Source: Hamadaea flava
GTDB lineage: Bacteria; Actinomycetota; Actinomycetes; Mycobacteriales; Micromonosporaceae
DNA length: 64,000 nt
Direction of reading: 5' to 3'
Assembly (NCBI RefSeq): GCF_024172085.1
Contig: NZ_JAMZDZ010000001.1
Location: forward strand, 1,364,001-1,428,000
Positions 7,714 to 15,664 of the stretch are shown piece after piece (position 1 is the first letter of the stretch; every line of letters begins with the position of its first letter). Below the pieces are notes generated by a model that was given only the letters and a program-made list of their open reading frames with translations, was not told the origin of the DNA and ran no database searches. The position numbers and the translations under genes were made by a program.

Positions 7714-9479
7714 GCGGGCTCCAGGTAACCGGCCGCCTGCGCGGTGAACAGCTCGGCGTACCGGCCGTCCGCCGCGAGCAGCTCCGCGTGGGTCCCGGCC
7801 TCGGCGATCCGGCCGTCCGCGAGGATCACGATCTGGTCGGCGTGGCGCAGGGTCCCCAGGCGGTGCGAGACGAGCAGACTGGTACGCCCAACGGAGTGCT
7901 CGCGTACGCGACGTTGGAGGTCCTGCTCGGCGAGCGCGTCAAGCCCCGAGTTGGGTTCGTCGAGGATGAGCAGGTCGTGCGACGTGCGCATCATCGACCG
8001 CGCGAGGGCGACCCGTTGCCATTGGCCGCCCGACAGGGACACGCCGGGGTCGGCGTCGTCGTCGAAGAAGATGCGGCTCAACATGGTCCGGGCCCCCTTC
8101 GGGAGTCCGTCGACGACCTCCGCCGCACCGGCCGCGTACGCGGCTGCCGACACCGCGGCCTCGTCGTCCACTCGGGACGGATCGCCGATGCCGATGTTCT
8201 CCCCAGCGGTCAGCTCGTAGCGGACGAAGTCCTGGAAGGTGGCCCCGATCCGGTTGCGCAGCTCGTCCGGGCGCAGCGCCCGAAGGTCCACGCCGTCCCA
8301 CAGGACGCTCCCCCGGGTCGGGTCGTACGCCCTGGTCAACAGCTTGACCAGGGTGCTCTTCCCCGCGCCGTTCAATCCGACCAGGGCCGTCGTACGCCCG
8401 GCCGGCAGGAACAGGTCGACCCCGCGCAGCACCCACGGGCCGTCGTCGGCGTACCGGAACCACACGTCGCGCAGCTCGATCCCCTGGCGCAGTGGTTCGA
8501 CGGGGTGTTCGCCGACGGGCAGGTCCGGTGGGGCAGCCATGATCTCGCGGTAGTCGCGGAACAGCAGCATCGCCGCGCTCGTCTCGGCGTACTGGCTGAG
8601 CAGGCCGGCGATCGCGCCCTGTACGCCGACGACCGCCGCGGTGAACAGGGTGAGGTCGCCGACCGAGAGACGGTGGTCGAGGACGCCGCGTACGGCGACG
8701 ATCGTGCCTGCGGCGGCCACTGCGGCGCTGAGCACGGCGACGCCGAGCGCGGCGCGGTTCTGGGTACGCTGCGCCGCCCGGTGCAGCGACGCGGTGGCGG
8801 TCAGCCCGTCGAGCAGGCGGGACCGGAGCAGCCGGCCGGAGCCGTAGAGCCGGATCTCGCTCGCCGCCGAGGCGGTCGTAAGCACCTCGGTCAGGAAGTA
8901 CGCTCGCCGCGCGGCGGCTGCCGAGTCGGTCACCGCCCGCGCCGATCGCCGGGCCGCGTTCCGATAAGCGACGTACGCCGGCACGGCGGCGGCCACCACC
9001 ACGACGGCCATCGGGGGCCAGAGGGCCAGCAGCACTGAGGCGTACCCGATGGTGGTGACGAGGGCCTGGCCGCCCTCGACGAGCATGGCCGTGGCCGCGG
9101 CGGGGGCCTCCTGAGCACCCTGCGCCGCGATCCGCAGTTTGTCCTGAAAGGACGGATCTTCGAACGGCCGGAGCCCGACGAACCGATCGACCCGCGCGTA
9201 GAGCGCGTCCTGAGTACGCAACGCGATCCGCTGGCGCGCAAGGAGTCCGGCGTACTCGCCCACCTGCCGCAGCGCGACCATCGCGACGGCTGCGACCGCT
9301 CCGGCTGCCGCGAGCCCGATGGCGTGCCGCGCGGTCGTCCCGGCGACGAGCGCCTCGATGAGCAGCTTTGCCAGCCACGCGACGACGACCGGCAGCACTC
9401 CGGACAGCAGCGCGACCAGTCCGAGCACGACGGTCGGACCGGCCGCGTGCCGCAGTGCCAGGCCGAGCGCCGCCTTCAT
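7710..9479 (-). CDS. ABC exporter (fused permease-ATPase), cassette A
   Basis: A 589-residue half-transporter. Six membrane helices (about residues 15-300) are followed by an ATPase with Walker A LVGLNGAGKST (about 364-373), signature LSGGQWQR, Walker B LLILDEP and the H-loop SHRLG. It has no N-terminal C39 peptidase domain, unlike many bacteriocin exporters. An acidic insert (FFDDDADPG) precedes the signature motif; the cassette B exporter has a comparable insert at the same place. It starts 1 bp after the thioredoxin-like gene and overlaps the peptidase gene by 4 bp. Probable role: export of the cysteine-rich peptide. Confidence 0.9.
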   Translation of the reverse strand: MKAALGLALRHAAGPTVVLGLVALLSGVLPVVVAWLAKLLIEALVAGTTARHAIGLAAAGAVAAVAMVALRQVGEYAGLLARQRIALRTQDALYARVDRFVGLRPFEDPSFQDKLRIAAQGAQEAPAAATAMLVEGGQALVTTIGYASVLLALWPPMAVVVVAAAVPAYVAYRNAARRSARAVTDSAAAARRAYFLTEVLTTASAASEIRLYGSGRLLRSRLLDGLTATASLHRAAQRTQNRAALGVAVLSAAVAAAGTIVAVRGVLDHRLSVGDLTLFTAAVVGVQGAIAGLLSQYAETSAAMLLFRDYREIMAAPPDLPVGEHPVEPLRQGIELRDVWFRYADDGPWVLRGVDLFLPAGRTTALVGLNGAGKSTLVKLLTRAYDPTRGSVLWDGVDLRALRPDELRNRIGATFQDFVRYELTAGENIGIGDPSRVDDEAAVSAAAYAAGAAEVVDGLPKGARTMLSRIFFDDDADPGVSLSGGQWQRVALARSMMRTSHDLLILDEPNSGLDALAEQDLQRRVREHSVGRTSLLVSHRLGTLRHADQIVILADGRIAEAGTHAELLAADGRYAELFTAQAAGYLEPA

Positions 9480-9480
9480 G

Positions 9481-10002
9481 TCAGGCCGCGACCAGCGCCG
9501 GGGCGACCGCGTCGACCGATCGGCCCGCGGCGGCTACGACGCCGCCGGCGATCCGGAGCACGGTCGGGAAGCTGGCCACGTCGCCGAACGCCGCCGTGAC
9601 CTCGCCGCCCTCGGCGACGACGGCGACTCGACCGGCGACTGTGCCGACCTTGCGGGTGAGTTCCTGGGTGGCCTCGTCGGCGGCGTCTCCGGCGACGAAC
9701 GCCGTCAGCGCACCGACCCGGCGCTCGGCGAGCGCGGCGATCAGCTCGGCGCACGGGCCGCAGCCTGGCATGACGAACAGGACCGTGCTGTCCTCCACAT
9801 CGGACCTGCCGAGCGGGGTGGCGTCGAGGTCGACGGCGTGGAAATCGGCGATCGCGGTGCCGACCTCGGGCAGCGTGGCTTCGGATCCGGCCAGGCGCTC
9901 CTCGATCGCCCGCAGCCGGCGTACCACAGCCGACAGCATGAGCAGGCAGATCGCGGTGAGGACGGTGAGGACGACGACGGCGCCCGTCAGGACGGCGGTC
10001 AT
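9481..10002 (-). CDS. Membrane-anchored thioredoxin-like protein, cassette A
   Basis: A 173-residue protein with one N-terminal membrane helix (about residues 3-26), a short charged linker (VVRRLRAIEERL) and a TlpA/MauD-like thioredoxin fold. The active site is C-G-P-C in LFVMPGCGPC, and the cis-proline is in ASFPTVL. By topology the redox domain faces outside, suited to making or shuffling disulfides in the exported peptide. A strong ribosome binding site (ggaggt) lies 7 nt upstream. The gene follows the peptide gene after a hairpin and is nearly fused to the exporter gene. Confidence 0.85.
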   Translation of the reverse strand: MTAVLTGAVVVLTVLTAICLLMLSAVVRRLRAIEERLAGSEATLPEVGTAIADFHAVDLDATPLGRSDVEDSTVLFVMPGCGPCAELIAALAERRVGALTAFVAGDAADEATQELTRKVGTVAGRVAVVAEGGEVTAAFGDVASFPTVLRIAGGVVAAAGRSVDAVAPALVAA

Positions 10003-10035
10003 GGTGTTACCTCCACGGGGGTACGCGAACAGGGA

Positions 10036-10063
10036 GGTGGGGCCGTCCTACCACGGCCCCACC
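10036..10063 (-). terminator. Intercistronic hairpin between peptide A and thioredoxin-like gene
   Basis: A perfect 11-bp GC-rich stem (ggtggggccgt and its complement) with a 6-nt loop lies 11 nt after the peptide stop codon. There is no U-run, so it looks like an attenuator or 3'-end stabiliser. It would favour peptide mRNA over the downstream export genes. Cassette B has a comparable hairpin at the same position. Confidence 0.7.
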
Positions 10064-10074
10064 GGTGTGCCTTG

Positions 10075-10302
10075 TCAGCAGGCGCCGCGCTTCTTGCTGA
10101 CGCAGCTCGCGCCGCTGCACGAACCCGTGCAGCTGATGGTGCCGCCGCTGCAGTAGGTCTGGAAGAAGACACCACTCGAACAGTGGCCGTCGCTCTTCCA
10201 GTAGCTGCAGGAGTTGCCGTGCTCGGGCACGCAGGCGCCGGCGGTGCCGGTGCCGAGAGCCCGGCTGAGCAGACGGTCGCCCCACTTGCTGATGGTCTTC
10301 AT
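10075..10302 (-). CDS. Cysteine-rich secreted peptide precursor, cassette A
   Basis: A 75-residue precursor with an N-terminal leader (residues 1-23) lacking the hydrophobic core of a Sec signal. It contains D9-R-L-L12 and an A-G-A box at 21-23. The predicted core (residues 24-75) has eight cysteines (24, 32, 41, 51, 58, 62, 67, 75) and many Gly and Ser; it begins and ends with Cys. A strong ribosome binding site (aaggagg) lies 5 nt upstream. It heads a four-gene minus-strand operon with redox, export and peptidase genes. No lanthionine, cyclodehydratase or radical SAM gene is nearby, so disulfides are the likely only modification. Function unknown; bacteriocin, toxin or signalling peptide are possible. 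Paralogous in layout to 51108-51296. Confidence 0.8.
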   Translation of the reverse strand: MKTISKWGDRLLSRALGTGTAGACVPEHGNSCSYWKSDGHCSSGVFFQTYCSGGTISCTGSCSGASCVSKKRGAC

Positions 10303-10425
10303 CGCGCCTCCTTGTGGCTTTGCGGTGAACTGCCATCAGCCTGGCGGGCGTGCCTTTCCACCGGACTTCCATCCACTGTCCACGCCCGTGTCACGTAGAA
10401 AGCGCCGGCTGCCACAGGGAAGGAG

Positions 10426-11172
10426 TCATACGGACAGCGCCGCGCCCACGATCCCGGCGTCGTTGAGCAACTCGGCCGCGACGATCTCGGTCCGCAGCTT
10501 GATGCGCGGCAAGAACTTGTCGGCCTTCTTGCTCACCCCGCCGCCGACGACGATCAGGTCCGGCCACAGCAGCCGCTCGACGAGTTCCAGGTACGCCTGG
10601 AGCCGCCGGCTGTACTCGCCCCAGGACAGGTCGTCCTCTTCGCGTACGGAGGCGGCGGCCCAGTCCTCGGCGTCCCCGTGGTGCAGCGGCAGGTGACCGA
10701 GTTCGGTGTTCGGCACGAGCGCCCCGTCGACGAACAACGCGCTGCCGATGCCGGTCCCGAGGGTGAGCATGAGGACGACGCCGCGCTTGCCGTGCCCCCG
10801 GCCGAAGCGCATCTCGGCGATCCCGGCCGCATCGGCGTCGTTGATCACCGTCACCGTACGCCCGGTCGCCTGCTCGAACAGCTCGACCGCGTTCGTCCCG
10901 ATCCACTTCTCGTTGATGTTCGCGGCCGTCATCGCGATGCCCTGGCGGACGACGGCGGGCAGGGTGATCCCGACCGGGCCGGCCACGCCGAGCTGATCGA
11001 GGACCTGCACGACCGTTTCGGCCACCCCCTCGGGGGTCGCCTTCTCCGGCGTGGGCAGCCGTACGCGGTCGGCGGAGAAGTGCCCGGCGGCGAGGTCGAC
11101 GGGTGCGCCCTTGATGCCCGATCCCCCGATGTCGATGCCGAGGGCCTGACCTGTCCGGTTCTCAGTCACCAT
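10426..11172 (-). CDS. ppgK: Polyphosphate glucokinase (ROK family)
   Basis: A 248-residue cytoplasmic kinase that phosphorylates glucose using polyphosphate or ATP. It shows the ROK phosphate loop GIDIGGSGIKG near the N-terminus, the catalytic Asp region NDADAAG, a second phosphate motif LGTGIGSALF and ELGHLPL. It lacks the CxCGxxGC zinc motif of other ROK kinases, as expected for this actinobacterial subfamily. The start is ATG 11172 (an alternative GTG is 3 nt downstream). Region 10303-10425, between this gene and the peptide gene, holds no other gene and must contain the peptide promoter, which could not be placed. Confidence 0.92.
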   Translation of the reverse strand: MVTENRTGQALGIDIGGSGIKGAPVDLAAGHFSADRVRLPTPEKATPEGVAETVVQVLDQLGVAGPVGITLPAVVRQGIAMTAANINEKWIGTNAVELFEQATGRTVTVINDADAAGIAEMRFGRGHGKRGVVLMLTLGTGIGSALFVDGALVPNTELGHLPLHHGDAEDWAAASVREEDDLSWGEYSRRLQAYLELVERLLWPDLIVVGGGVSKKADKFLPRIKLRTEIVAAELLNDAGIVGAALSV

Positions 11173-11212
11173 TCCATTCTGGCGCGAACTCGTGCAGGCG
11201 TGGGGAAAACCG

Positions 11213-11878
11213 TCAAGCGCGCGCGAGCGCCGCCTCGATGACGGGGATCGGCGCCGGGGTGCCCGCCGGATCGCTGATCGGGCCATAAGGCAGCCCGTAC
11301 GCGGGGGTGCCCACCTGGAAGCGTCGGCCACCCTCGCCGAGCGGCCCCGCGTCGACCGCGTCGTAGCCCAGCTCGGCGAGGAAGTCGCTGACGACCTGCT
11401 TGGCGAGCCCGTCGTCGCCTGCGATGGGCAACGCCGTCCGATCGGGCGAGCCGGCCGGACGAGGCAGCGACAGCAGATGCCGGAAGTTGATGTTGTTGAA
11501 CACCTTGACGACCTTCGCCCGGCCGAGGTGCCGTTGCAGCAGCTCGCTGCTGGTGGTCGACCCGTCGTCCAGGGCGGCGATGTCGCCGTCGCGCTGCGGG
11601 TAGTAGTTGTTGGTGTCCATCACGGGCTTGTCGGCCAGCGGCTCGACCGGCACCGTGGCGTACGCCCGCAGCGGAATGCTGACCAGTACTAGTTCGCCCC
11701 GGTCGGCCGCCTCCTCGACGGTTCCGGCCGAGGCGAGCGGGCCGAGGTCGGCGACCAGGTCGGCCAGCGTGTCCGGGCCACGCGAATTGCTCAGGACGAC
11801 TTCGTGTCCGGCGGTGACGGCGAGCCGGGCGACGGTGCCGCCGATGTTGCCGCTGCCGATGAGTCCGATGATGGCCAC
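11213..11878 (-). CDS. NADPH-dependent F420 reductase-like oxidoreductase
   Basis: A 221-residue cytoplasmic protein with an N-terminal Rossmann fold (GLIGSGNIGGTVARLA, residues about 4-19) and the F420_oxidored family layout: SNSRGP after beta-2, VMDTNNYYPQRDG, and KVFNNINFRHL. Members move hydride between NADP and F420 or are uncharacterised dinucleotide reductases; the substrate here cannot be read. The start is GTG 11878. TAGCGT lies 7 nt upstream, so a leaderless transcript is likely. Copy 3 of the palindromic repeat lies 33 bp upstream, separating it from the LysR gene. Confidence 0.8.
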   Translation of the reverse strand: MAIIGLIGSGNIGGTVARLAVTAGHEVVLSNSRGPDTLADLVADLGPLASAGTVEEAADRGELVLVSIPLRAYATVPVEPLADKPVMDTNNYYPQRDGDIAALDDGSTTSSELLQRHLGRAKVVKVFNNINFRHLLSLPRPAGSPDRTALPIAGDDGLAKQVVSDFLAELGYDAVDAGPLGEGGRRFQVGTPAYGLPYGPISDPAGTPAPIPVIEAALARA

Positions 11879-11910
11879 GTTCCCTACGCTATCGCCCGTT
11901 TCCTCCCGCC

Positions 11911-11975
11911 GCGCTGGATCAGGGTTCTGCGTCGAATCTCGGCGCGAGATTCGACCGGGAACCCTGATCCAGCGC
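11911..11975. repeat. Dispersed palindromic repeat, copy 3 (codes the C-terminus of the LysR regulator)
   Basis: This is the most perfect copy: 17-bp outer arms (gcgctggatcagggttc at 11911-11927, complement 11959-11975) and 11-bp inner arms (gtcgaatctcg/cgagattcgac). It overlaps the 3' end of the LysR gene, supplying its last 20 codons and stop. It could also terminate transcription before the next gene. Confidence 0.88.
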
Positions 11976-12851
11976 CAAAGGCTGAGCGCGGCCGTAGATT
12001 TCGCAGGTCAGGCGGAGCAGGTCCGCGAGCAGCTCCGGCGGATCGTCCTTCCACCAGGCGAGCAGGACCGGGATCGGCTGGGCGTCCCGGACCGCCCGGT
12101 ACGCCACTCCCGGCCGCGGGTTCTGGTGGGCGGTCGCCTCCGAGGTCACGCCGACGGCCTGGCCCGCCGCGATCAGGGTCAGCCACTCGTCCACTCCGTG
12201 CGTGGGGCGTACCGAGGCCGGGGCGGTGCCGGGCGGCCAGAGGTCGAGGGTCGTGGTGCCCGTGCGGTCGTCGATCGCCACGGTGTAGCGCGCCAGCTCG
12301 GCCAGGCGCACGCTGCGCCGCCGGGCCAGGGCGTTGTCGGTCGCCACCGCCGCCACCCGGGATTCGACGCCGACCAGTGCGGTGGCGAATCGGGGGTCGG
12401 TGAGCGGGCGGCGCACCACCGCGACGTCGGCCAGCCCCTCGCTCAGCCCGGCGGTGACCGAGCCGGACTGCACGAAGACGAGCGGGGTCTGCGGATGCTC
12501 GGCTGCCCAGGTCTTCTGCAGTCGCCGGGTGTGTTTGCCGAGCGCCGCCCAGGCGTACCCGACGCGCAGTTCGGTCCGGGCCTGCTCGACGAGCCGCTGC
12601 AGGTGCCCGACCTCCTCCAGTACGCGTCGCGCGCCGGCGAGCACCTGGACTCCGACGCCGGTCAGCCCGACCTGCCGGGTCGTCCGCTGGACCAGCCGCG
12701 TGCCGAGCGCGGCTTCCAGCGCGGCGATCGACCGGGACACCGCGGCCTGCGAAACACCCAGGTCGTAGGCGGCGTCGGTGAACGTGCCGGCGTCCGCCAC
12801 GGCGACCAGGACCGCGAGATGCCTCAGCTGGAGATCGCCGCGTTCACTCAT
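11919..12851 (-). CDS. LysR-family transcription regulator with repeat-derived tail
   Basis: A 310-residue DNA-binding protein. The winged helix-turn-helix (residues about 7-65) contains FTDAAYDLGVSQAAVSRSI, followed by a substrate-binding domain to about residue 290. It is divergent from the EamA exporter at 12921 and probably controls it. The last 20 residues (LALDQGSRSNLAPRFDAEP) come from palindromic repeat copy 3 and match the tail of the BTAD regulator at 4291 except for one Ala/Gly difference. The start at ATG 12851 has TACGAT exactly 6 nt upstream, so the mRNA is probably leaderless. A T-N11-A palindrome covers that -10. Confidence 0.88.
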   Translation of the reverse strand: MSERGDLQLRHLAVLVAVADAGTFTDAAYDLGVSQAAVSRSIAALEAALGTRLVQRTTRQVGLTGVGVQVLAGARRVLEEVGHLQRLVEQARTELRVGYAWAALGKHTRRLQKTWAAEHPQTPLVFVQSGSVTAGLSEGLADVAVVRRPLTDPRFATALVGVESRVAAVATDNALARRRSVRLAELARYTVAIDDRTGTTTLDLWPPGTAPASVRPTHGVDEWLTLIAAGQAVGVTSEATAHQNPRPGVAYRAVRDAQPIPVLLAWWKDDPPELLADLLRLTCEIYGRAQPLALDQGSRSNLAPRFDAEP

Positions 12852-12864
12852 ACGCTCATCGTAT
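12850..12864. promoter_or_regulatory. LysR-type operator (T-N11-A) over the -10 and start codon
   Basis: ATACGctcatCGTAT is a perfect 5-5-5 inverted repeat with the LysR T-N11-A spacing (12851 to 12863). It overlaps the LysR -10 (TACGAT on the minus strand, 12858-12863) and reaches the start codon, so binding should repress the regulator itself. The divergent exporter begins at 12921. Confidence 0.65.
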
Positions 12865-12920
12865 AAGTGATGCGGTTGATGCATTTCTCGTATGGACGGG
12901 CCGCTCCCACACTGGTCGGC

Positions 12921-14120
12921 GTGAGTGCACGCAAGGTGATCGGCGGGCTTGCGACGATGGTCGCCAGCGCGGCCAGCAATCAGGTCGGCGCGGCCGTCGG
13001 AGCGCACGCCTTCACCGCCATCGGCCCGGCCGGCGTCGTGGCGGTCCGCCAGTTCGTCGCGGTCGCGGTCCTGCTGCCGGCGGCCCGGCCGAACCTGCGC
13101 CGATTCACCTGGTCCCAGTGGTGGCCGACGATCCTGCTCGGGCTCGTCTTCGCCACGATGAACCTCAGCCTCTACACCGCGATCAGCCGCGTCGGCCTCG
13201 GGCTCGCGGTCACGCTGGAGTTCCTCGGCCCGCTGGCCGTCGCGCTGGCCGGCTCGCGTACCCGGGTGGACCTGCTCTGCGCGGCAGGCGCCAGCCTCGG
13301 CGTCTACGTCCTCGTGCTGCCCGACCCGTCCAGCGACTACCTCGGCATCGGGCTCGGTCTGCTCGCGGCCGCCTGCTGGGCGGCGTACATCCTGCTCAAT
13401 CGCATGATCGGGCAACGCCTGCCCGGCCTGCAGGGCCCGGCGGCGGCCACGTCGGTGTCGGCTCTGCTCTATCTGCCCGTCGCCGGGTTCCTGATCGCGC
13501 AGGGCCGGCTCACCGGAATCGCCATCTGGTACGCCGTCGGCGCGGGTGTGCTGAGTTCGGTCGTCCCGTACGCCGCGGACCTGATCGCCCTGCGGCGGGT
13601 GCCGACGAAGTTCTTCGGCGTCCTGATGAGCATCCATCCGGTGTTGGCGGCACTGGCCGGGCTCGTCCTGCTGGATCAGGTGCTCGCTCCGCACGTATGG
13701 CTCGGCATCGGCATCGTGGTCGGCGCGAACGCCCTCGCCGTCACCGTCGCCACCAGGACGACGACCCGGCTAGCGGCGGACGTTCCAGGCGAAGGACTCG
13801 GGGGATCCGGTGAAGAGCGCGCGCGTGAGGGTGTCGAGATACGCCTGAGCGGGCCGGTCGGCGCGGCGGGCGACGGCGACGCCGATGTGCCGGGCCGGGC
13901 GCGGGGCTTCCAGCGGCACGACGGCCAGCCCCGGCGGGAGTTGGTCGAGGGCCACCTGCGGAATCAGCGAGACCCCGACACCGGCCGCGACCAGCGAGGC
14001 GGCGAAGAAGTAGTCGGTGGCGCTGCACGAGACCCGCAGCTCGAAGCCGGCGAGGGTGGCGTACCGCTGGAGGAGGTCGGCCGTCTTCAGGCAGCCGAGC
14101 ACCCAGCGTTCGGCGGCTAG
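12921..14120 (+). CDS. EamA/DMT-family exporter, overrunning antisense into the next gene
   Basis: An inner-membrane exporter of the EamA (RhtA-like) family with about ten hydrophobic segments in two repeats (residues about 10-280). It likely exports amino acids or similar metabolites. The GTG at 12921 (MSARKVIGG) fits the family start; in-frame ATGs upstream overlap the LysR operator. The membrane part ends near VGANALAVTVATR, but no stop occurs until 14120. The predicted protein therefore carries about 110 extra hydrophilic residues read antisense through the LysR gene at 13770-14696. The family end would be close to 13770. Either the natural stop was lost or the tail is translated. Confidence 0.82.
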   Translation: MSARKVIGGLATMVASAASNQVGAAVGAHAFTAIGPAGVVAVRQFVAVAVLLPAARPNLRRFTWSQWWPTILLGLVFATMNLSLYTAISRVGLGLAVTLEFLGPLAVALAGSRTRVDLLCAAGASLGVYVLVLPDPSSDYLGIGLGLLAAACWAAYILLNRMIGQRLPGLQGPAAATSVSALLYLPVAGFLIAQGRLTGIAIWYAVGAGVLSSVVPYAADLIALRRVPTKFFGVLMSIHPVLAALAGLVLLDQVLAPHVWLGIGIVVGANALAVTVATRTTTRLAADVPGEGLGGSGEERAREGVEIRLSGPVGAAGDGDADVPGRARGFQRHDGQPRRELVEGHLRNQRDPDTGRDQRGGEEVVGGAARDPQLEAGEGGVPLEEVGRLQAAEHPAFGG

Positions 14121-14696
14121 GTCGGCCAGGTGCACGGCGGGGGCGTCGGCGTACTTGTGGCCGGCGGGCAGCACGAGCCACAGCGGGTCCTCCGCGAGCG
14201 GCGTCCAGATCAGGCCGGAGCGCTCGCCCCGGCCGGGCGGCGGCCCGTCGAAGTGGTACGCCAGCGCGACGTCGGCCCGACCGGATCGCACCAGCGGGAG
14301 ACTGTCCTCGGGTTCCCGTTCGAGGATGGTCAGCTCGACCTCGGGATGCGCGGCGCACACCTCGGTCAGCGCGGGCGGCAGCAGCCGGCGGCCGCCGCTG
14401 GCGAAGGTCGCGACGGTGAAGCGCACCGAGCCGCTGGTGAGCCGGTCGATCCGGGCACGGGCGTGATCCAGTTCGGCCGTGATGTTCTCGGCCGCCTCGA
14501 CGAGCAGCCGGCCCGACGCCGTAAGCGTGACGCCGCGGGTGCTGCGCTGGACGACCGGCGTACCGAGCGTGCGCTCCAGTGCGGCGATCTGCTGCGACAC
14601 CGCCGACGGGGTGCAGCGCAGCGCGGTCGCGGCGCGGTTGAAGCTGCCGTGCTGCGCGACTTCGTGCAGTACGCGCAGCCGGTGGACGTCGATCAT
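13770..14696 (-). CDS. LysR-family transcription regulator
   Basis: A 308-residue regulator. The N-terminal helix-turn-helix (SFNRAATALRCTPSAVSQQI, about 18-37) is followed by a substrate-binding domain (about 90-300). The start is ATG 14696 behind a clear ribosome binding site (aaggag). It is divergent from the split SDR gene at 14759, a common arrangement for an LTTR and its target. Its 3' half is overlapped antisense by the extended EamA reading frame, so transcription of the exporter may interfere with it. Confidence 0.9.
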   Translation of the reverse strand: MIDVHRLRVLHEVAQHGSFNRAATALRCTPSAVSQQIAALERTLGTPVVQRSTRGVTLTASGRLLVEAAENITAELDHARARIDRLTSGSVRFTVATFASGGRRLLPPALTEVCAAHPEVELTILEREPEDSLPLVRSGRADVALAYHFDGPPPGRGERSGLIWTPLAEDPLWLVLPAGHKYADAPAVHLADLAAERWVLGCLKTADLLQRYATLAGFELRVSCSATDYFFAASLVAAGVGVSLIPQVALDQLPPGLAVVPLEAPRPARHIGVAVARRADRPAQAYLDTLTRALFTGSPESFAWNVRR

Positions 14697-14758
14697 CAGT
14701 TCTCCTTACAACCGGGTTAGCCGATGATCACTTCTGCTGGCGACTGTGGCAAGGCACC

Positions 14759-15664
14759 GTGAACGGCATGATGGACGTCTTGGTGATCGGCGGCAGCCGG
14801 TACTTCGGGAAGCACGTGATCGAGCAGTTGTTGGCCGCGGGCGTACGCGTGACGGTGGTCAACCGCGGATCAGCGGCCGCCCCGGCGGGCACCACCCATC
14901 TGGTGGCCGACCGGGACGACGAGGCGGCCCTGCGGGCGGCGCTCGGGTCGCGAACGTTCGACGCCGTGCTGGACCAGGTCTGCTACACCCCGCGGCAGGC
15001 CGACATCGCCGCCCGGGTGTTCGACGGGCGTACGGGACGGTAAGTGATGACCTCGACGATCGAGGTCTACGACCCGCTGTCCAGCGCCTGGCTGCTCCCC
15101 GCGCCGCTCGGCGTGCCGGTGGCCGAGGAGACGATCGACCTCTCGACCTGGCCGGTCGACCTCAGCGAGCCCTGGTCCGACCCCGCGTTCCGCGATTCGG
15201 CGTACGGCGAGGGCAAGCGCCAGGCCGAGGCGGTCCTCGCCGGGGCGGCCTTCCCCGTGGCTTCTGTCCGTTGTGGACATGTGGTCGGCGGTGCGGCAGC
15301 CGACTTCACCGGCCGGCTGGCCTACTACGCCGATCGGCTGCGGCGGGACGAGCCCATCGAGGTCCCCACGACCGCGTACGTGTCGTCGTTCATCACGGAT
15401 CGGCAGATCGCCGACGTTCTGACCTGGGCCGTCGGCGCGGACTTCACCGGACCGGTCAACGCGGCGTCCGCGCGGTTCGACGTCTACGAGCTGTGCGCGG
15501 CGCTCGCTGGTGCAACCGCGCCGCGCTACACCTCCGGCACGTCCCCGTACGCCTTCGACCGCTGGTACGCCATGGACACCTCCCGGCTGTCGGCCCTCGG
15601 GATGAAGCTGCCGGACGCGGCGGCCTGGCTCCCCGCGGTCGCAGCGGAAGCGATGGCCGCGTGA
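14759..15664 (+). pseudogene. NAD-dependent epimerase/dehydratase interrupted by an in-frame TAA
   Basis: Two stretches in the same frame (14759-15043 and 15044-15664) together make one extended SDR-like protein of about 300 residues. The first part has the Rossmann start MDVLVIGGSRYFGKHVIEQL; the second has the catalytic YGEGK and the remainder of the fold. They are joined by cgg-taa-gtg-atg-acc. Replacing TAA (15041-15043) with TAC gives GRYVMTSTIEVYD, exactly what the family shows here, so a single nonsense change explains the break. The start is GTG 14759 or ATG 14768. A second start at 15044 could give a truncated protein, but it would lack the NAD-binding half. Confidence 0.8.

Noticed and set aside
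10075-10302. Lanthipeptide or thiopeptide precursor
   Set aside because: No LanB/C/M, YcaO or radical SAM gene is next to either cassette; a redox protein is, so disulfides are the better explanation.
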